Assembly (NCBI GenBank): GCA_021851535.1
Contig: JAJZDT010000078.1
Location: forward strand, 1 to 5,532
DNA from: Microcaldota archaeon
GTDB lineage: Archaea; Micrarchaeota; Micrarchaeia; Micrarchaeales; Micrarchaeaceae
Length of the DNA: 5,532 bases
Reading direction: 5' to 3'
In this document: piece by piece, positions 1-5,532 of the stretch
How the letters are laid out: the number at the start of each line of letters is the position of its first letter
How positions within the stretch are numbered: position 1 is the first letter of the stretch
The notes under the pieces: generated by a model
The model's database searches: none
What the model saw: the letters and a program-made list of their open reading frames with translations, nothing else
What the model was told of the DNA's origin: nothing
Position numbers and translations under genes: made by a program

Positions 1-25
1 ATAAAGCTCTCAGATGAATTATTCT
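1..25 (+). repeat. 25-bp direct repeat, copy A
   Basis: Bases 1-25 are identical to 588-612. The match ends at base 26 (A here, C at 613). It may extend left beyond the window, so 25 is a minimum length. The copies are 587 bases apart. Confidence 0.95.
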
Positions 26-27
26 AA
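1..27 (+). CDS. 3' end of an upstream gene, possible truncated paralogue of the 69-1016 gene (partial)
   Basis: Reading from base 1 gives IKLSDELF followed by TAA at 25-27. The same eight codons, with identical bases and identical phase, are codons 174-181 of the downstream membrane protein gene (588-611), and the identity covers all of bases 1-25. A chance match of 25 bases in the same codon phase is very unlikely, so this is probably the end of a duplicated copy of that gene. The copy would stop just after the membrane region and lack the C-terminal cytosolic domain. Only eight codons are visible, so its length, start and function cannot be seen. If the left edge is a contig end, an assembly artefact is also possible. 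Confidence 0.5.
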   Translation: MKLSDELF

Positions 28-32
28 TAAGC

Positions 33-40
33 TATAAATT
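33..40 (+). promoter_or_regulatory. Putative archaeal TATA box for the membrane protein gene
   Basis: TATAAATT lies in the 41-base gap between the upstream stop and the ATG at 69, with an A/G-rich stretch (AATAAG) just before it that could serve as a BRE. Archaeal transcription usually starts about 25 bases downstream of the TATA centre, which would fall near 62-66. That gives a leader of only a few bases. The lack of any GGAGG-like sequence before the ATG fits a leaderless transcript. In AT-rich DNA such motifs also arise by chance, so this remains a prediction. Confidence 0.5.
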
Positions 41-68
41 GCTGATATGTTATATTCTAACTGGTAGT

Positions 69-1016
69 ATGGATAGAAAGGGCGTTATATCACTAATCAT
101 ATTTTTCGCAAGTATACTTACATTGTTATATGCGATATACTATATACAGCAGCTCTCACTTAACATAGGAATAGGTGCTGGTGCAGGCATAGTCGCCAGT
201 AGTAATGCAAATATAATAGTTAATGTTACAATAGAGCAGCTTTTAAGCAATATACCTACGCTGCAGTTTGCGCTTTCTATAAGCTATATACTATTTGTAC
301 TTGCAATAGTTGTAGTAATTGCAAGCGGCCTGCAAATTTTAAATAAGAGATCTGGAATAGAATGGTCAATAATTATTGGAATATCTGCGCTTGCGTATCT
401 TTTACTTTCAATACTTTTAGAAACGAGCTTTATTTTTGCAGAGCCATATCTTATCTTCTCCTTATCAACAATAGGCGGAGCGATAATAATTATTTTATCT
501 ATATACAATGCTGTTGGAATAATACGAATGAGGCAGCATGCAATCAGAAATATACGTATTGATCCATCAAAGCCCTACACAAATATGATAAAGCTCTCAG
601 ATGAATTATTCTCAAAACTTTCGGGGAATATAAAAATATTGGACATGCATTTCGATTCGTTGGGGCTTAAGAATCTTGCAATACTACTAGATAATTCAAA
701 TGCTTCATATACTTCGGTTTATGTTCTAGCAAATGAGGATAGGATTGGCGAAAGATTCATGAAAGAGTATAATGACTTTAAAAATGAGCTTAAGAATAGA
801 AATATTCCATTCGAGATGCGTATATTAAATGAGAATGATGCTATACAGCAGCATGAGCGATTGCTAATAGATAATTCAAATGCGTATAAAATACCACCAT
901 TTAATATAATAAATAGAAAAAGCGAGCATATTGTACGCACAAACTATAAAGATGCCATAAATGGCTTTGAATATTTATGGGGAAGGGCAAAAAAATTAGA
1001 GAACCTGAAGGAATAA
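69..1016 (+). CDS. Four-helix membrane protein with C-terminal cytosolic, phospholipase D-like domain
   Basis: The product is 315 residues. An in-frame TTG at 39 would add ten residues, but the ATG at 69 fits the TATA box spacing and gives a clean MDRKG amino end. Predicted helices are at about 6-26, 66-90, 99-118 and 127-152. Positive residues before helix 1 (DRK), after helix 2 (NKR) and after helix 4 (RMRQHAIRNIR) put both ends in the cytoplasm and the Ala/Gly/Asn-rich loop 27-65 outside. Residues about 153-315 are soluble and charged. Within them, QQHERLLID (260-268), then KIPPFNIINRK, then an ending with FEYLW, recalls the layout of PLD-like (HKD superfamily) domains of the HDR type, where an H-x-R replaces the H-x-K of active enzymes. 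The preceding ILDMHFDSLGLKNLAILL and VYVLANED stretches could be its beta-strands. Only one histidine motif is seen and no Lys, so catalysis is doubtful and a binding or sensory role is as likely. The gene has no recognised name. It lies 44 bases before the large surface protein gene and may share its envelope role. Membrane nature is firm; the PLD-like call is tentative. Confidence 0.85.
   Translation: MDRKGVISLIIFFASILTLLYAIYYIQQLSLNIGIGAGAGIVASSNANIIVNVTIEQLLSNIPTLQFALSISYILFVLAIVVVIASGLQILNKRSGIEWSIIIGISALAYLLLSILLETSFIFAEPYLIFSLSTIGGAIIIILSIYNAVGIIRMRQHAIRNIRIDPSKPYTNMIKLSDELFSKLSGNIKILDMHFDSLGLKNLAILLDNSNASYTSVYVLANEDRIGERFMKEYNDFKNELKNRNIPFEMRILNENDAIQQHERLLIDNSNAYKIPPFNIINRKSEHIVRTNYKDAINGFEYLWGRAKKLENLKE
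588..612 (+). repeat. 25-bp direct repeat, copy B, inside the membrane protein gene
   Basis: This is identical to bases 1-25 and in the same codon phase (IKLSDELF, residues 174-181). It lies at the junction between the membrane part and the cytosolic domain. Copy A runs straight into a stop codon, whereas copy B continues into the cytosolic domain. Confidence 0.95.
688..703 (+). repeat. 16-bp in-frame repeat within the cytosolic domain (partner at 868-883)
   Basis: TAGATAATTCAAATGC occurs here and again at 868-883, both times encoding DNSNA after a hydrophobic beta-like stretch (ILLDNSNA and LLIDNSNA). It may reflect two structurally similar halves, as PLD-like domains are pseudo-symmetric, or may be a coincidence of codon use. 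Confidence 0.6.
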
Positions 1017-1030
1017 TATATGATTGGCAT

Positions 1031-1061
1031 ACAATATACTGATATTATAATTGTAAATATA
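1031..1061 (+). promoter_or_regulatory. AT-rich spacer with possible TATA elements for the large surface protein gene
   Basis: The spacer between the stop at 1016 and the ATG at 1061 has no Shine-Dalgarno sequence and no T-run terminator. It contains several TATA-like stretches: AATATACT near 1033, TTATAATT at 1045-1052 and TAAATATA at 1054-1061. The first would suit a start at 1061. The last two would place transcription start around 1070-1085 and favour the ATG at 1085. Whether the gene has its own promoter or is cotranscribed with the upstream gene cannot be decided from sequence. Confidence 0.3.
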
Positions 1062-1156
1062 TGAATGAAATACTTGTTGATTTTATGCAAAAGGGTAAAA
1101 AAATTACAATAACTGCGCTTTTAATTATTCTGCTGATGCAGCTATCAATAGCGTCT
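1061..1156 (+). other. Signal peptide of the large surface protein
   Basis: The amino end has a basic stretch (QKGKK), then a hydrophobic core of about 17 residues (ITALLIILLMQLSIASI), and small residues around Ala31-Ser32 where a signal peptidase could cut. The sequence after this turns polar (Asn/Ser-rich). This fits Sec-dependent export. An uncleaved N-terminal anchor is the alternative, because the cleavage site is not sharp. Confidence 0.75.
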
Positions 1157-4100
1157 ATAATGCCGACTTTAAAATTGAGCATTCCTTCTAATAGTATATA
1201 CAATGGAACCAATGGCAGCATCATATTTGGCAGCAGTGCGGGCCCTTTTAGCTCAAATATATTAATAAATGGGGTTGTCGGCAGTAATACTAATATAGGT
1301 TATATCTCAAAAGACATTAATATCTCGGAAGCTACTCAATTCATATCGGTGCGTAATGGCACTATATATGTGGTATCATATCCGTTCTCTGTTATTCCTA
1401 TTCATACTGTTAATGTTAGTTCTTTTTCATTTAATACGGAATTATACTCAATTCCAAATGGCGTCACAACACCATATATTGCATATTCGTCTAATATGGT
1501 TTTAAAATATGTGCTTAATACATCATCAAGCGATCTACAGACAATATACACAAGCAGCAATACTATTGCAAATACAATTGTAGGTTTTAACAAGCCTATT
1601 GGTGTGTATACAATACCGAATTCTAATTCGATTTATGTTTTAAACAATGGCAATAATACAATATCTGTTATAAATTCAACATTTCATGTAATTAAAATAA
1701 TAAGTACGGGCAATGACCCACAATCTATTGCATTTTCAAGCAATGGTATATACGCATATGTGCCAGACTATACGAGTAATTCAGTCACTGTAATAAATGT
1801 TCCAACAAATACAACTGGTACAAATCCTATTTCAATCGATGGTGCATGTCCATCATCCATTGCGTTCTCTAATAGCACTAATACAATATATGTTGCAGAT
1901 TCTTGTTCACAAGCATCCGGTATATCGGTAATAAATGGCAATACTAATTCATATGTCGGAAAAATATCAATAAATGGGTGGCTTCCTACCGCAATTTCAG
2001 CAAGCCCAATAAATGGGATAATGTATGTGGGATATACTAATATTGCGACTTTATCTGGTGTTCTTGGTGAGATTAATGTATCTCAAGGATATGTATCCGC
2101 TCCCGCTTTGGCAGGTACTTATACAATCACGCTAAATTCGAATGCAAATGCAAATTATAATGCAAATTCAATCTCAAGTACATTCACAATATCAAAAGCA
2201 AATCCTTACATCTTTTTAAATAACTCCAAAAACTTTGTTGAGAATGGTAATGATGGTTATATAACATTTGGTCTTTTTAACAAGAATGCGTCAAATAATA
2301 TAAATGCCACTCTATATATTAATGGTTTATTAAAATCAAAATCTTATGGGATGCAGCTTAATAAAACATTAAATGAGAGTCTATCACTAAATAGTCCAAT
2401 AGGTTATATCTCAAATCTTGCATTAACAAATAATGGCAATGACTTATATATCGCCACTAATGGAGGAAAAATTGCGGATTTTAATACAATATCAGATGTA
2501 ATAGTAAAGAACTTAACCTTCGCCTTACCCTCCGAGATATTATCTCAATTATTTACTAGCGGGGCATCAAAAAAAATATATGCAATAAATACCCCAGTTG
2601 GTGGTAGTGGAAAGAATATGAGTATAACACCAATAATAAATAATGTAGTTCTAACTAATGTAAGTTTTAGTTCAAATCCCTATCCATATACTCCTGCAGC
2701 TGCAATCTTCCCAAATGGCAATTACATATATATAGCAAATTCTGGCGCAAATCCGTTTTATGATAATATATACATATTAAATACAACATCAAATGCTATA
2801 GTGACAATAGAACAAAATGCGCTTATTTTATCAAATAATGTAATATCAACCCCTTTCCCAATGTATTTTGGGATGATGCCGAACGGTAAGAGTTTATATA
2901 TGTCTGATTTATGGGGTACAAATGGATTTCCTGGAAATGGCAATGCTACATTATCAATAATGAATACAACAACACACGCAATATCAAATGCGATAGTATT
3001 TAGGGATGCAATACCTGGCTATATCGCAATACCAAATAACAACGTTGCTTATGTTTTAACTAATTCTGCAAATCATAATAACATAACAATAGTGAATTTG
3101 GCCAACAACAATATTGTAACAAACATAAGCTTTAGTAGTTCAATTAAACCAACAGAATTTTTAATTTCGAATCAGAGCGATATCGCGTATCTTATATATA
3201 CGGAAAGAATAAGAAATCAATTTAATACTACAAATACCACAAATGGTATTTTTTCAATAAATCTTTTAAGCAATACTATTATATCAAATTATGTGCTTAA
3301 CCGTGGCGTGCAAGCTGCAGTGCTTTCTTTAAATGGATCTAAAATCTATTATTCAGCTCTTGGTATTGATGAACCATATCTATATGTGTTAAATACTGGG
3401 TTAATTAATTATGCAACCTCAAATAATTCGGGTATATATAACATTGTTGCAAATACGCTTGGTAATGCAAATTACTCTAGTGAAAGTATGTCATCATCCT
3501 TTACAATAGCGCCTACCGGTTCATTGCTCGCAAATCCTATAACTCCGAGCAATCCAACAATAGATGTCGGACAAAGTATTACGTTAAATTCGAATCCTAC
3601 AGGCGGTTCATTACCATATACTTATCAATGGTATACTGGTACAACTGCATGCGCAACTTCAATAACTAGTGCAGGTACATCGGCAAGTTATGTGGCAGCT
3701 CCAATTTCAGATACATTATATTCCTATAAAGTTACTGATAATGTTGCAAATACCATCTGTTCAGCTCTTGCAAATGTGATAGTAAATTCTGCTATGGTAT
3801 CTTCAAATGCCCCTACATCAAGCGCATCTACCTTAGATAATGGTCAGAGTGCTACACTCTCAATACTATCCCCAACTACAGGAACATCTCCCTATACTTA
3901 TCAATGGTATTCTGGAAGTTCTTCTTCATGTCAATCTGATAATCCTATAGCTAACGCTAATGGCCTTTCATATACTGCAACGCCAACGTCAACAACATAT
4001 TATTGTGTTAAAGAGCAGGATAGCGCATATAATCCCGAATCTGTATACACAAATACATATAAAATATTGGTCACTCAAAATCCACTGTCAACGCCATCAA

Positions 4101-5532
4101 TATCATCTACTTCGTATAATATAGATGATGGGCAGAGTGTACAAATAACTATAGCATGGTCTGGGGGGACTATGCCATATTCTGTATCTCTTTACTCATC
4201 TTCAAGCTCCTCTTGCAGCTCATCATCTACGCTCATTACAACCCAATCATCTTTGAACACTAATACTGCAGTATTCTCATCATTAAACCCATCATCTACA
4301 ATTTATTATTGTGCATATGTTACCGACAGCGCATCAATTCCAGTAACGCTTAATAGCAATACAATAAAAATAACTGTAAATCCTCAACTAATTGCACCTA
4401 CAATAACTCCAACTAGCGTTACAATAGATAATGGCCAGAATATTCAAATAGCATTAGGTGTGTTAACTACTGGAGCATCGCCATATACCTATCAATGGTA
4501 TAATGGGTCTTCCTCCTGTCTTGATACTCTAATTTCCGGCTCAACATCAAATTCAATAACAGTATCACCTAATGTAAATATGCATTATTGTGCAAAGATA
4601 TTCGATTCTGTATCCTCACAGGTCTCAAGCGCATCCTCATATGTTGTTGTATCCCCTGCTTTAGGTACATTATCAATAACTGCGAATAATTTAGTAATAG
4701 ATGATGGCCAACAGGTTAAAATATCATCTTCAATAACTGGCGGGACTATGCCATATGCATATCAGTGGTATAGTGGTTCATCATCCTCCTGCAGCTCAGA
4801 TTCTCAAATAAATGGCGCAACATCAAATTCAATAACAATATCCCCAACGTCAACAACCTACTACTGTTTATCCCTATCCGATTCGGCTTATCAGAAAGAG
4901 AGTTCTGAATCTTCAGTAAAAATAACTGTAAATGCGCCTCTATCTTCTGGCTCTATAACCGCTCCATCAAATTCCATATATCTAACTCAAAATGTTATAT
5001 TAACTGCAAATCCAAGTGGTGGATCATCATCTTATACTTATAAATGGTATTCCTCTTCAAGCTCCTCCTGCAGCTCATCATCCAATTTAATTAGCGGTGC
5101 TAGTGGATCAACATATGTTGCATCTCCAACATCAAATACCTACTATTGTTATGGAGTAGTTGATTCGTTAACCATGAGTGTTTTATCTCCTGCATATCTT
5201 GTCAGTGTAAAACCTCTACCAAGCATTCTAATAACACCTGAATATACCGTACTTGATTCAGGACAAACTGAAATATATCAGATAACCGCGTATAATGGCA
5301 TACCTCCATTTAATGCTGCACTATATAATGTTACTAGTAATTCAATGGTTGGAAATGTTGCACTAACCGCGTTATCAACACCAACAGATATATCATTTAA
5401 TGTTTATTCTAAACAGTTAAACAAGGTATTTGAATATAATTCTATTGTGACGGATATTGGCAATGGGAATACAATATCTAATTCATCATATAATAGCATA
5501 GTAGTAAATCCTATATTATCAACGCCTCTAAT
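1061..5532 (+). CDS. Giant secreted surface protein: two YVTN-type beta-propellers plus tandem Ig-like repeats (3' end outside window)
   Basis: One frame stays open from the ATG at 1061 to the right edge, giving at least 1490 residues with no stop. An in-frame ATG at 1085 is an equally good start and gives a more classical signal peptide (MQKGKK then a hydrophobic core). Order of parts, numbered from 1061: signal peptide 1-32; Asn/Ser-rich lead 33-78; propeller 1 about 79-342; Ig-like module 343-382; linker module 383-446; propeller 2 about 447-779; Ig-like module 780-819; then seven Ig-like repeats from 821 (starts at 821, 913, 1010, 1111, 1202, 1295 and 1387) and an eighth starting at 1487. 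The protein is very poor in charged residues and rich in Asn, Ser and Thr with many NxS/T sequons, as expected for a glycosylated archaeal surface protein. No catalytic motif is seen. By analogy with YVTN-propeller and Ig-repeat proteins it is probably an S-layer-associated protein or adhesin stalk that binds another surface, but the ligand is unknown. The membrane or wall anchor, if any, must lie beyond the window. Confidence 0.92.
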   Translation, partial: MNEILVDFMQKGKKITITALLIILLMQLSIASIMPTLKLSIPSNSIYNGTNGSIIFGSSAGPFSSNILINGVVGSNTNIGYISKDINISEATQFISVRNGTIYVVSYPFSVIPIHTVNVSSFSFNTELYSIPNGVTTPYIAYSSNMVLKYVLNTSSSDLQTIYTSSNTIANTIVGFNKPIGVYTIPNSNSIYVLNNGNNTISVINSTFHVIKIISTGNDPQSIAFSSNGIYAYVPDYTSNSVTVINVPTNTTGTNPISIDGACPSSIAFSNSTNTIYVADSCSQASGISVINGNTNSYVGKISINGWLPTAISASPINGIMYVGYTNIATLSGVLGEINVSQGYVSAPALAGTYTITLNSNANANYNANSISSTFTISKANPYIFLNNSKNFVENGNDGYITFGLFNKNASNNINATLYINGLLKSKSYGMQLNKTLNESLSLNSPIGYISNLALTNNGNDLYIATNGGKIADFNTISDVIVKNLTFALPSEILSQLFTSGASKKIYAINTPVGGSGKNMSITPIINNVVLTNVSFSSNPYPYTPAAAIFPNGNYIYIANSGANPFYDNIYILNTTSNAIVTIEQNALILSNNVISTPFPMYFGMMPNGKSLYMSDLWGTNGFPGNGNATLSIMNTTTHAISNAIVFRDAIPGYIAIPNNNVAYVLTNSANHNNITIVNLANNNIVTNISFSSSIKPTEFLISNQSDIAYLIYTERIRNQFNTTNTTNGIFSINLLSNTIISNYVLNRGVQAAVLSLNGSKIYYSALGIDEPYLYVLNTGLINYATSNNSGIYNIVANTLGNANYSSESMSSSFTIAPTGSLLANPITPSNPTIDVGQSITLNSNPTGGSLPYTYQWYTGTTACATSITSAGTSASYVAAPISDTLYSYKVTDNVANTICSALANVIVNSAMVSSNAPTSSASTLDNGQSATLSILSPTTGTSPYTYQWYSGSSSSCQSDNPIANANGLSYTATPTSTTYYCVKEQDSAYNPESVYTNTYKILVTQNPLSTPSISSTSYNIDDGQSVQITIAWSGGTMPYSVSLYSSSSSSCSSSSTLITTQSSLNTNTAVFSSLNPSSTIYYCAYVTDSASIPVTLNSNTIKITVNPQLIAPTITPTSVTIDNGQNIQIALGVLTTGASPYTYQWYNGSSSCLDTLISGSTSNSITVSPNVNMHYCAKIFDSVSSQVSSASSYVVVSPALGTLSITANNLVIDDGQQVKISSSITGGTMPYAYQWYSGSSSSCSSDSQINGATSNSITISPTSTTYYCLSLSDSAYQKESSESSVKITVNAPLSSGSITAPSNSIYLTQNVILTANPSGGSSSYTYKWYSSSSSSCSSSSNLISGASGSTYVASPTSNTYYCYGVVDSLTMSVLSPAYLVSVKPLPSILITPEYTVLDSGQTEIYQITAYNGIPPFNAALYNVTSNSMVGNVALTALSTPTDISFNVYSKQLNKVFEYNSIVTDIGNGNTISNSSYNSIVVNPILSTPL
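1295..2086 (+). other. Beta-propeller domain 1 (YVTN-type blades)
   Basis: About six blade-like units follow one another. The clearest are KPIGVYTIPNSNSIYVLN, then NTISVIN; DPQSIAFSSNGIYAYVPD, then NSVTVIN; CPSSIAFSNSTNTIYVAD, then GISVIN; and LPTAISASPINGIMYVGY. Each has the YVTN-family pattern of a P-xx-I-A-F/V-S strand, an N-G turn, an IYV strand and a closing SV-x-VIN strand. Earlier units around 1322-1590 (FISVRNGTIYVVS and YIAYSSNMVLKYVLN) are more divergent. Such propellers usually serve binding rather than catalysis in surface proteins. Confidence 0.8.
2087..2206 (+). other. Ig-like closing module after propeller 1
   Basis: AGTYTITLNSNANANYNANS then TFTISKANP matches the end of bacterial Ig-like/MBG-type domains, whose usual form is AGTYTVT, NY, FTV and KA-P. 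Only the last strands are obvious, so the earlier strands may be shared with the propeller closure. It is echoed by the module at 3398-3517. The short NANANYNAN stretch is a microrepeat of the AATGCA hexamer. Confidence 0.6.
2207..2398 (+). other. Linker or small beta module between the two propeller units
   Basis: This stretch of about 64 residues (starting YIFLNNSKNFVENGND) contains alternating strand-like segments such as YITFGLFNK and ATLYINGLL with several NxS/T sites (NNS, NKT and NES among them). It could be a small Ig-like or sandwich domain spacing the propellers. No named family is recognised. Confidence 0.4.
2399..3397 (+). other. Beta-propeller domain 2
   Basis: Blade-like units include LALTNNGNDLYIATN; AAIFPNGNYIYIANS, then NIYILNTTSNAI; GMMPNGKSLYMSDL, then LSIMNTTTHAI; YIAIPNNNVAYVLTN, then ITIVNLANNNIV; TEFLISNQSDIAYLIYT, then FSINLLSNTI; and AVLSLNGSKIYYSA, then YLYVLN. 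The P-N-G-x-x-(I/L)Y turn-strand and the closing (I/V)-x-N-TT-N strand are typical of seven-bladed YVTN or lactonase-like propellers. It is longer than propeller 1 and more diverged in loops. Its start shares the GYIS segment with propeller 1. Confidence 0.75.
3398..3517 (+). other. Ig-like closing module after propeller 2
   Basis: INYATSNNSGIYNIVANTLG then NANYSSESMSSSFTIAP parallels the module after propeller 1 (GTYTI, NANYNA, SSTFTI), so the propeller-plus-Ig pair occurs twice in this protein. It leads directly into the tandem Ig-like array. Confidence 0.6.
3521..5532 (+). repeat. Tandem array of Ig-like protein repeats, 91-101 residues each (seven complete, eighth cut by the window)
   Basis: Units run 3521-3796, 3797-4087, 4088-4390, 4391-4663, 4664-4942, 4943-5218 and 5219-5518, and the next starts at 5519. 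The shared pattern is a Pro-rich start, DxGQ (missing Asp in unit 6), a GG/TG turn, PYxYQWY, SSSSC, a TxYxxSPTSxTYYC stretch, a D-S turn and a final strand ITVNP(L). The DxGQ glutamine codons start at 3572, 3845, 4133, 4436, 4709, 4988 and 5264. The WY and TYYC motifs recall C and F strands of Ig folds, and the whole resembles Ig-like repeats of the CHU_C-associated or SprB kind. Units 2-6 have one Cys after the Ser run and one in YYC. Unit 1 has YSY in place of YYC and a Cys ten residues later. Unit 7 has no Cys and is the most diverged. The array probably forms a stiff extracellular stalk. Confidence 0.85.

Noticed and set aside
284..508. Minus-strand open frame of 74 codons
   Set aside because: It lies wholly inside the membrane-helix part of the 69-1016 gene and has no start signal or recognisable domain. 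Hydrophobic codons on the plus strand keep the opposite frame open.
362..562. Plus-strand open frame of 66 codons in another phase
   Set aside because: It overlaps the membrane protein gene in full, and its Cys- and Asn-rich translation is unlike a real protein.
719..940. Minus-strand open frame of 73 codons
   Set aside because: It is antisense to the cytosolic domain coding region, with no promoter or homology seen.
1402..1593. Minus-strand open frame of 63 codons
   Set aside because: It is antisense to propeller 1. The hydrophobic start looks like a signal anchor, but the plus-strand blade pattern explains this region.
2758..2943. Minus-strand open frame of 61 codons
   Set aside because: It is antisense to propeller 2 with no supporting signal.
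4163..4168. Run of six G in an AT-rich gene, as a possible phase-variation slippage site
   Set aside because: The run is short, encodes the normal GG turn of the repeat, and the frame is intact on both sides. Nothing shows variation.
3521..5532. Possible CRISPR array or non-coding satellite
   Set aside because: The periodicity is about 273-303 bases and is conserved at the protein level in one frame. The copies diverge at DNA level and there are no short identical repeats with unique spacers.

Overview
The window is AT-rich (about one third G+C by eye, with ATA the favoured Ile codon). It reads entirely left to right and looks archaeal. The first complete gene has a TATA-like box (33-40) about 30 bases before its ATG and no Shine-Dalgarno sequence, as in a leaderless archaeal transcript. 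The second gene encodes a very large exported protein built of YVTN-type beta-propeller and Ig-like modules, a style common in archaeal cell-surface proteins. The low charge and Asn/Ser/Thr richness of that protein would suit an acidophile, possibly a small-genome archaeon of the DPANN (ARMAN-like) kind. No rRNA, tRNA or housekeeping gene is present to prove the lineage, so this placement is inference.

Layout. Bases 1-27 are the last eight codons and stop of an upstream gene. Those codons (IKLSDELF) repeat, base for base and in the same phase, codons 174-181 of the next gene. Bases 69-1016 encode a 315-residue membrane protein with four predicted transmembrane helices and a charged cytosolic domain that faintly resembles the phospholipase D fold. 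A short spacer (1017-1060) follows. From 1061 to the right edge, bases 1061-5532 form one uninterrupted reading frame of at least 1490 codons with no stop.

The large protein has a signal peptide, a first beta-propeller (1295-2086), an Ig-like closing module (2087-2206), a linker module (2207-2398), a second beta-propeller (2399-3397), a second Ig-like module (3398-3517), and then a tandem array of Ig-like repeats of 91-101 residues. Seven repeats are complete and an eighth is starting at the edge. Most repeats carry the pattern DxGQ, PYxYQWY, SSSSC, TYYC, then a final strand such as ITVNP. The array resembles the Ig-like 'CHU_C-associated' and SprB-type surface repeats, but carries its own cysteine pair.

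The genes probably share a cell-envelope theme: a membrane protein with a cytosolic sensor- or enzyme-like domain beside a giant surface stalk or adhesin. A functional link between them is not shown by the sequence. The most unusual points are the 25-base repeat at the left edge, which fits a 587-bp tandem duplication that would yield a truncated upstream paralogue, and the doubled propeller-Ig architecture with cysteine-paired Ig repeats that still share near-identical DNA segments.
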